Shown piece after piece: positions 59,201 through 64,000 of a stretch of 64,000 nt of DNA. Position 1 is the stretch's first letter, and each line of letters opens with the position of its first letter. The notes under the pieces are model-generated. The model ran no database searches. It saw only the letters and a list, made by a program, of their open reading frames with translations, and was not told the DNA's origin. The position numbers and the translations under genes were made by a program. The DNA comes from Liolophura sinensis. Taxonomy: Eukaryota; Mollusca; Polyplacophora; Chitonida; Chitonidae. The DNA is taken from the NCBI RefSeq assembly GCF_032854445.1, contig NC_088303.1, positions 12,469,501 through 12,533,500 on the forward strand, read 5' to 3'.

Positions 59201-62080
59201 CTTCAGTGGAAATGTTGTGAGAGCCACAGGCCTTAGGAAGGCATTGTAACATTGAATGCGTGTCACATTGCTCTGTATTTCTTAGTATGACATAAACATA
59301 CAGACATGAGCTCAATGGATGAATTGATATCAGAAGATAATTATATCTACTTTTACTGTATGTGTCTGCTAAGTTCTAAATCGGGTGTTTTGGAATGTAT
59401 TTGTATTTAAGACGTTAAAAGGTGCATCCTTCTTTGTAAAATGCAGTGTAATGTCACAGGCTTTCATGCAGTCTATTAGCTCTACTCGCAAAATTGTGGG
59501 GCTCTTGTGAAATTTCTGCGAAGCAAAGACTGTTTATACTGTCTAAAGGAAACACCTAATTTTTAAGTTTTGCCTGAGGATTGTATTGAAGATAGTGGAA
59601 TTGTCAAAATTTTTTTGTCTTCGTGTTTATTTTGTGTCACATATTCACATACACCTGTAGGCATCTTTGAAAATTGATTTATCTTATTTGTTAAGTCTAA
59701 GTATTTCAGTGCCATTAGCACCTCTGGTAGTATATCTTTGACGTAAGTGTAAAATTCCCACATATAGATGGAAGGCTTTTATGTTGAGCCAGTGTAAATT
59801 GCCCAAATGATTAGAAGATTTAATGGTATTAACAATCAAAGTCATAACTTTACCAGTAAGTTCCTTAATTCTGCACAGCGGGAAAATACAATTAGGGAAA
59901 TAATTAGAATATTGATTTAGTGCAACATGTTTTTCTTGGTGTTACAGGAAGCTGTCCAGCGGTTGTTTAGAACAGTCACACCTGAAGATGAGTTCACACA
60001 GTGGTGTGAAAAGGTCCTGAAGGGCATGGCTACTTCAGTTGATGGTCAGTTGGATTAACAAGGCACATTGACACATATTTCTACTTAAAAATTTGTATGT
60101 TTTTCATGCTTTCCTTGTATTTGAGGTAAAAGTGATAGATGTAAGTTCCTCTGGTCAAAGAATTTTAAAGCATGTACATGAATGTTTCTAACTGTTTGCT
60201 GCTGGGGTGGGGTACAAATGAAATACAGAAATACATATATAAAGCATTGGTTACTGCGACACACATCGACGCTGCAGCATAGTTATTTATCCCACTCTGT
60301 GTTGCACATACAGGGATATACACAGTAAATCATATCTGAAGTTATGTTGACTAGCTTGCTTTGGGGGTGAAAATACCTTAAAAGTAATCTTTGTGATTTA
60401 TGAAAACTTGAGTCTCCAGCATGTTGTAGGATATAAATTTTCTCCTTTTAAACTATGCAAATACAAGTGACCATTACAGATTCCAATTTTGGAAATAAGT
60501 ACTTTAATATACCCAAATGCGTGATCATTTTTGTTAAGTAGGTTGACCAACTCCAGTTATTCCCACAAAAATATTTTTATCCATATGTTTAGAACAATGC
60601 GTTAAAAATTGTGGTTACAGAATGAATTTGGGAATGAGTGTAACAATTTATATCAGTTTCATTGAGTGAATCTCTTTTTCATTTTCTGTAGTGTATTTCT
60701 AGTGAGTATTTTTGTGTGTTTCAGTGCCAACATTTGTAGCTTTTCTACAAGAAGTGGAGTCTCCATATGAGGTTAGTTCAACAAATGGCATCTTTTAATT
60801 AACCCCCGCCCCCCCACCAACCCGAAAAAATTCTCAAGTTTTCAGGAAAGTTTCTATTTTAAGTAATATAAGATGTGTGTTAGCACAATAAGGCTGACAT
60901 GTTATATCCAAAATGAAACTGTTAACATGTATAAATTGTATCAAAGCATATATGTATATATATATATAATGTGATGGCCCAAAACTGTAATGATGTTTAA
61001 ACGTCACAAACAAATGTGGCAAAATAAGGTATATAATTTTGAAGAACATCATTAATGGTGTTTGGTTGAATTTGATGTAGGTCCATGATTATGTGAGGTC
61101 TTATCTGGGAGAAACCAAGGCATCAACAGACTTTGCTAAACAGTTCCTTGAAAAAAGGAGCCACTACAAGAATAAGGCCAAGCAACAACTGAAGGAAGAA
61201 GAGGTAAGCAATGGTGTTGATTGATATATGTCTTGATGTACATGTATTATGTATAATCTGTCTGTGGGGGCTTATCCTCACCAATATTAAAAAAATATTT
61301 GTTTTTGACTCTGTAAGTAGTGTTACATGAAAACAAAAATGTGAAGCCCACAAAACCACAACGGTCTTGTTCTGGCTATCTCAGCCTGTTTTACTCCTTG
61401 ATGGCGCATAATTTAAGTGAAATAGCTGCGCTCTTAGTTCAACCTTTTTACGCATGTCATGCAATTTATCTGCCTTAATTCTTGGTTTTGCGGGTAATTT
61501 ATGTTACGGTGTGTTTGGCAATATCAGGGCTTCAAAGAAAATTTAATTTTTTCAGTCTGAAGAGCAGTGCCCCAAAATGCTTAAGTGAATATGGCAAAGG
61601 GTTGAAGAAAAAGGGTAGTGTAAGCAGCTGTTTAGGACTTTGGTGCTTGGAAGCATGTGATTGTAATGAAATACCTTTGATGTTAACTGCACATGTACTT
61701 TTACTGTAGGATAGTATTTGAGCTGGTGCTTGATGTTACTTTGTTGTGTTCTTGGACTATACTTGAGCTGGTGATCATGTTACCTTGTGCTGTAGGGCTA
61801 ACTGGACTGGTACTTAATTATAATCTGTGATGTTAATGGATAGTGTTTAAATTGTTTTGTTTCTATTCTTGTGTTGTAGGACAGTATTTGGGGCCCCGCT
61901 CCAGCTATCAACCCCAAGGAGTCCCGTCCACTTAGCTCCTATGGGGATTCTGACAGTAGTAGGAACAAGAACAGGAAAGGCAAGAAGAAGATGCAGAGGC
62001 TGGATGCCAGTAACCTAGGCTTCACCGTGCACGCTGCACCAGACAGGATTAATGTGGGACAAATCGAGAGTGCCGAGTGA
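35276..62080 (+). CDS. GIGYF2: GIGYF1/2-like GYF-domain protein (GRB10-interacting GYF protein), about 1277 residues
   Basis: Coding exons: 35276-35307, 40086-40308, 41553-41658, 41860-41962, 42195-42355, 43088-43234, 43674-43762, 46679-46795, 47152-47628, 48285-48402, 48752-48853, 49673-49740, 50535-50656, 50958-51214, 51528-51592, 53237-53416, 53653-53958, 54449-54542, 54966-55079, 55561-55655, 55957-56068, 56424-56605, 59055-59151, 59948-60044, 60725-60771, 61081-61203, 61880-62080 (TGA). All phases agree except the 54449 exon, which is one base too long. Conserved blocks in family order: N-terminal [28 protein letters not shown] (4EHP-binding region); SVNSAA..R.TGRG with RGRGRG; LPEW...[13 protein letters not shown]; the GYF domain; VWG and VWDLEQ blocks; a long Gln/Glu/Arg coiled coil; [23 protein letters not shown]...[41 protein letters not shown] (in three-exon context); C-terminal [19 protein letters not shown]. 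Family role: cytoplasmic repression of selected mRNAs with 4EHP (eIF4E2) and CCR4-NOT, and ribosome-collision response. Invertebrates usually have one gene, so GIGYF1 versus GIGYF2 is not meaningful here. Confidence 0.93.
36630..37260. other. GIGYF intron segment with unresolved minus-strand ORFs
   Basis: Two minus-strand ORFs (36636-36893 and 36860-37087) overlap and read through a non-repetitive segment. I see no domain, start context or splice partners. It could be the relic of a retrocopy, but nothing supports a specific call. The rest of intron 35308-40085 shows no gene. Confidence 0.25.
37260..39780. other. GIGYF intron, no gene seen
   Basis: AT-rich intronic sequence. The ORFs at 37717-37938, 37972-38223 and 39307-39579 lack conserved motifs and exon-like borders. 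Confidence 0.5.
39783..39868 (-). mobile_element. SINE head fragment
   Basis: gctgcattggtgagaggttc, then tgctgcactggcacgctaac, cactttggccacagtggttc: the reverse complement of the tRNA-like head of the SINE family. No 3' half is present. Confidence 0.6.
42338..42855. repeat. Tandem array copying a GIGYF exon tail and 5' splice site
   Basis: About six imperfect units of 85-120 bp starting near 42331, 42430, 42551, 42651, 42735 and 42838. Each begins 'ggaggcgggtgggtcccaga' and most contain gataagtgg or aaataaatgg, then 'gtccagttatcctg...cagg'. The founder is the coding tail AGGGCGGGTCCCAGAGATAA / GTGGG | GTGGGT of exon 42195-42355. A shorter donor (G|GTCCCA, exon end 42337) is also in phase, so six residues (PRDKWG) are ambiguous. 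Confidence 0.85.
43763..45120. other. GIGYF intron, no gene seen
   Basis: Intron between exons 43674-43762 and 46679-46795. It contains the CA microsatellite listed next. The ORFs at 43648-43940, 44111-44380 and 44567-44821 on the minus strand have no conserved motifs. Confidence 0.5.
44731..44756. repeat. (AC)13 microsatellite
   Basis: An uninterrupted dinucleotide run of 13 units followed by gcacgc. Intronic in GIGYF. Confidence 0.92.
45190..45320 (+). promoter_or_regulatory. Promoter-like cluster in a GIGYF intron
   Basis: Within about 70 bp: cattggtc (an inverted CCAAT), atgcaattt (octamer-like), GCCAATCA (CCAAT box), then aaatataagtagt (TATA-like) and a compact segment ggacgcaagcagccatttt-like (actual: ccgacgcaagcagccatttt). 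The spacing is that of a TATA-type promoter, reminiscent of histone genes. No ORF follows, so it could be an alternative GIGYF start, a relic of an inserted gene, or chance. Confidence 0.35.
45350..46640. other. GIGYF intron, no gene seen
   Basis: AT-rich sequence with no recognised coding block or clear repeat. Confidence 0.5.
46749..46842. repeat. 47-bp tandem duplication of a GIGYF exon end with its splice donor
   Basis: The end of exon 46679-46795 (gagaacaacggtcacagccc...gcgggtcag | GTAAG) is repeated at once, with 47-bp spacing, as gaggacaacggtcacagcct...gcgggtcag | GTAAGG (second donor after 46842). Using the second donor adds 47 nt and shifts the frame. Confidence 0.93.
48285..49740 (+). 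other. GYF domain of the GIGYF protein (three exons)
   Basis: Exons 48285-48402, 48752-48853 and 49673-49740 encode [15 protein letters not shown], then [32 protein letters not shown] and [16 protein letters not shown]. The GYF signature (W-x-Y-x-D-P-x-G-x2-G-P-F ... M-x2-W-x3-GYF) is intact. The family domain binds proline-rich PPG-phi ligands such as those of 4E-T, TTP-type and CCR4-NOT-linked partners. All key aromatic residues are present, so ligand binding is expected to be conserved. Confidence 0.95.
50565..50582 (+). repeat. Coding CAG/CAA tract
   Basis: Six Gln codons (five CAG then CAA) in exon 50535-50656, beginning the Gln-rich linker after the GYF domain. Confidence 0.85.
51690..52720 (+). 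pseudogene. Decayed piggyBac-type (PGBD) transposase fragment
   Basis: The ORF 51921-52268 encodes [20 protein letters not shown]...[20 protein letters not shown]...[10 protein letters not shown]...[19 protein letters not shown], typical of the piggyBac transposase N-terminal half. After a stop, '[12 protein letters not shown]' and 'GIKVWELAD' correspond to the first catalytic block, but the usual Asp is Asn and a stop follows. The middle of the catalytic domain is missing. Around 52540-52690 a Cys-rich C-terminal block ([10 protein letters not shown]...YGC) remains. An A21 run at 51876-51896 precedes the ORF. Non-functional, in the GIGYF intron 51593-53236. Confidence 0.85.
53237..54542 (+). 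other. Long coiled-coil segment of GIGYF (three exons) with a frame break
   Basis: Exons 53237-53416, 53653-53958 and 54449-54542 encode an almost uninterrupted Glu/Gln/Arg helix with recurring RQQE and RQKE motifs, as in the family. In the last of these exons the frame breaks at aggacgg (54497-54503). Before it the frame reads QQQEALR; one base later the expected [14 protein letters not shown] continues and joins LPASTNWG of the next exon. Confidence 0.85.
56745..57440. mobile_element. Unclassified interspersed repeat with terminal GGATCCCG palindrome
   Basis: Begins ttagggatcccgttcgggaa / gagcgggatccctattgtaa, containing a perfect 10-bp inverted repeat (AGGGATCCCG / CGGGATCCCT). It ends near 'gatccgatccgggatcccgg / cctaggatctgctattcaca / gatccattctag'. 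The interior is non-coding with a (TTA)n and T-rich stretch at 56813-56840 and the phrase 'tctcaagaaccactgaaccg'. It looks like a nonautonomous element in GIGYF intron 56606-59054; no transposase is visible. Confidence 0.55.
57519..57790 (-). mobile_element. tRNA-type SINE, full length
   Basis: Minus-strand copy with all parts: tail (tttatttgattggtatttta), body (ccgtactcaagaatatttca, cggcggccagcattatggtg, gaaacccacgaccatccgca, ggagaggaagccagcatgag) and the tRNA-like head (gcgcgctaaccaactgagcc, the reverse complement of an A box). AT-rich flanks of the type aaatat..ttat occur on both sides, compatible with a target-site duplication. Confidence 0.88.
57803..57837. repeat. C-rich homopolymer tract
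   Basis: About 35 bases almost entirely C with three A and one G. On the minus strand it is G-rich and could form quadruplex structure. It directly follows the SINE head. Confidence 0.88.
58097..58381 (+). mobile_element. tRNA-type SINE, full length with 10-bp target-site duplication
   Basis: The insert (about 58107-58371) starts cttccgtggctcagttggtt / agcgcactagcgc (A box TGGCTCAGTTGG) with a B-box-like 'ggtcaagtcc'. The body follows (cttcctctccggctgtacgt, gtctgccagcaacctgcgga, cccaccataatgctgtccgc) and the tail (cgtaaaacaccaatcaaata then aataaataaaa). It is flanked by ATTAAGGTAC at 58097-58106 and 58372-58381. This is the reference copy of the window. Confidence 0.92.
59160..59940. other. 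GIGYF intron, no gene seen
   Basis: Ordinary AT-rich intronic sequence between exons 59055-59151 and 59948-60044. Confidence 0.55.
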
Positions 62081-64000
62081 AAAGCAGTTCAATTAGATCA
62101 TGGTGACAGTGTTTTGGGATTTCCGTTATGACAAACATGGGAAAGCCATGTGTGGAATGTCTGAGCTCTCCTGACATACATATTAAAAGAGACATTACAC
62201 AAGGTGGAATTGATAGATAGGTCTATCTATAGTGCTGAATCCTGTCTGGTCTTGTAAGGGCTGTATTTGGTGCTGTGTGAGCTGCTGGCACCACCTTGTG
62301 CTGTGGTTACTAGGGGAGGACTGGTTCAATGAGTGGTTAGAGTTGCTGGCCAAGGCAGACCAGTATTACGTGTAGGGCGGCTCCACTCGGTGGATGATAA
62401 CCAGCAGACAATAAACCATGATTTCTGTCTAGAAGGACACATGACTGACAAACTCCTGAGCTGTACCCCCCCCGAATACTTGCCCCCTCTGCTACCCAGG
62501 CAGAAAGATGTCAACTACCCAAAGACAGGGGCAGTTTGCTGTGATATCTTTCTTAAGTTTAGGTTTTCTCCCTTTATGTTTTATTTGGTCTTGAACAGCT
62601 TGTATACGAGGTGTCATGTGATGATTGTGTTAATAAGTCTGAATCTGCTACTAGAGCTCACTGTCCACTGACTGTGTCTGTTTAAGCTGTGAGATTAAAA
62701 TATCTAAAAGGTCTGCTAGTTCCCATAACGTTCCTCAGTCACGTGAAGTATGACATTCGAAGAGTAGCATTTCTAGGGTTTTGGTCACCTTTTCCTGATA
62801 AATATTTGGATTTTTCCTAAAATGCAGCACAGAAACACCTGTCAGCTTTCAGTATATTTATATTATCTTCTGTTATTAGCACAATAGCTATATTAAGTGA
62901 TTAAAAAAAAAAACTTGTAATGGCATTTGTACCCAAATGAAAAAAATAATATGGACTATTTTAAAGGCTAATAAGGGAGCAACATTAAATGTTTCATCCT
63001 TAATCCTACGCAGGAAATTTTTGTTTCATTTGCCAGTCATTAATATAGTCTGGATATTTTTCTCATTTCTGTATGTCCACTAAACAATCACTGTGAGTTG
63101 TATTATTCCCTCAGTTGGTGCACAGTTTAGCCAGCACTCACAGTGAGTGGTATTGTAAATTTAGCAGATTGTATGCATGCTCATCACCTTAACGAACAGT
63201 TTGAATAATACTATGCATATTATCATCTTATTCATTCGGCTAATGAAAGTAAACTTGTATGGAGTGAAATTTATCACCGCTCCAAATTAGAGGTCTGCTA
63301 TAATACAAAGTGCGCAGCCAAACATGCAACACATTTAGTGACAACCAACCAAGAGGATTTGATGTTTAATAATGCATTGGGATAATATCCATTTTTGGTC
63401 GTGTATAACAATGTGACTTAGTTAAAATTTGGTCAGTTTTGAAGTCAGCACAGTTTCATGTTGCATTTTACATCTCTCGTAATTTATCATTGTCATAAAA
63501 TGCTGGAAGTTAAGCACATAAATATTGGTTATGTACTCTTCCACCAAAATTAAAGGGTGCTACTCTCAGATTGTATACTATGTCTTGAAATACTGTATGA
63601 TACGGTATTTCAAGATGGTTTGATGGAAATGAAGAATTGTTGAACATGATTGGGAAACAGGTAGAAAGGCTCAAAGAAGGTGAATATTAGCACTTTTGCT
63701 CCCTTACCCCACATTCTGCCCATCTTCTGGGCTAAGTAGACAAACTCTTTGGCAATTATGGTGCATCGCCCCTGTAGGGGAGATAACTTGTGTGTGTCTG
63801 TAAAGCTGTATATTTTCTTGTTACAGCATGTATGAAGTGTTGTGTAGATGGGTGTTTCTTTGTACATATGGCGTGTTTGAGCGAAAGAGTGAGTAACAGA
63901 TTCACTTGAGTTCGATGAATGACATGAAGATGATATTTTTATTTTTTGTGTGAAAGTTTTGTTGATGTTATTAAGAATTCGGTCACAACAGTACTGAAAA
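62081..64000 (+). other. GIGYF 3' UTR and downstream sequence
   Basis: Non-coding after the TGA at 62078-62080. Possible poly(A) signals are AATAAA at 62410-62415 and ATTAAA at 62694-62699, with a further ATTAAA near 63549. Which is used cannot be decided from sequence. The ORFs at 62333-62671 and 63610-63867 lack conserved motifs. No further gene is recognised before the window ends. Confidence 0.5.

Noticed and set aside
62333-62671. 112-residue ORF after the GIGYF stop as an extra gene or exon
   Set aside because: It lies in the 3' UTR, lacks conserved motifs, and the GIGYF C-terminus is already complete at 62080.

Overview
This is a eukaryotic nuclear window with an intron-rich metazoan architecture: short coding exons with GT/AG borders, long AT-rich introns, tRNA-derived SINEs, MITE-like inverted-repeat elements and many minisatellites. 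Gene content and the repeat style point to a marine invertebrate, most likely a spiralian such as a mollusc or brachiopod. The organism is an inference; the gene identities below rest on recognisable conserved protein blocks.

Layout: (1) about 366-10940, + strand: the 3' part of a DCAF17-like gene (CUL4-DDB1 substrate-receptor family); its 5' exons lie left of the window. (2) About 15998-28831, - strand, convergent with DCAF17: a seven-exon gene for a JmjC/cupin-like Fe(II)/2-oxoglutarate oxygenase with an N-terminal membrane segment. (3) About 32560-62080 and beyond, + strand, divergent from the JmjC gene: a complete GIGYF1/2-like gene (GYF-domain translational repressor, partner of 4EHP) with one noncoding and 27 coding exons, predicted at about 1277 residues. 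Most other open reading frames in the window are repeat or intron noise.

The most unusual feature is a recurring structural pattern. At least six minisatellites or short tandem duplications begin exactly at the 3' end of a coding exon and copy the exon tail together with its 5' splice site. They follow DCAF17 exons ending at 417, 5541, 9504 and 10898, and GIGYF exons ending near 42355 and at 46795. The array after the 5541 exon holds a chain of 42-nt, phase-0, AG-to-GT bounded cassettes, so it could act as a set of tandem in-frame mini-exons. Two coding exons also carry an apparent +1 base that breaks an otherwise conserved frame (3923-3927 in DCAF17; about 54497-54503 in GIGYF), which suggests residual assembly error or a segregating lesion.

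Mobile DNA includes several copies of one tRNA-type SINE (two SINE insertions have clear target-site duplications), a decayed piggyBac-type transposase in a GIGYF intron, at least three inverted-repeat (MITE/foldback) elements, and a 65-bp retroposed tail with a perfect 14-bp target-site duplication. The three genes are not an operon. They share only broad themes (protein turnover, hydroxylation, translation control) and no functional link between them is visible.
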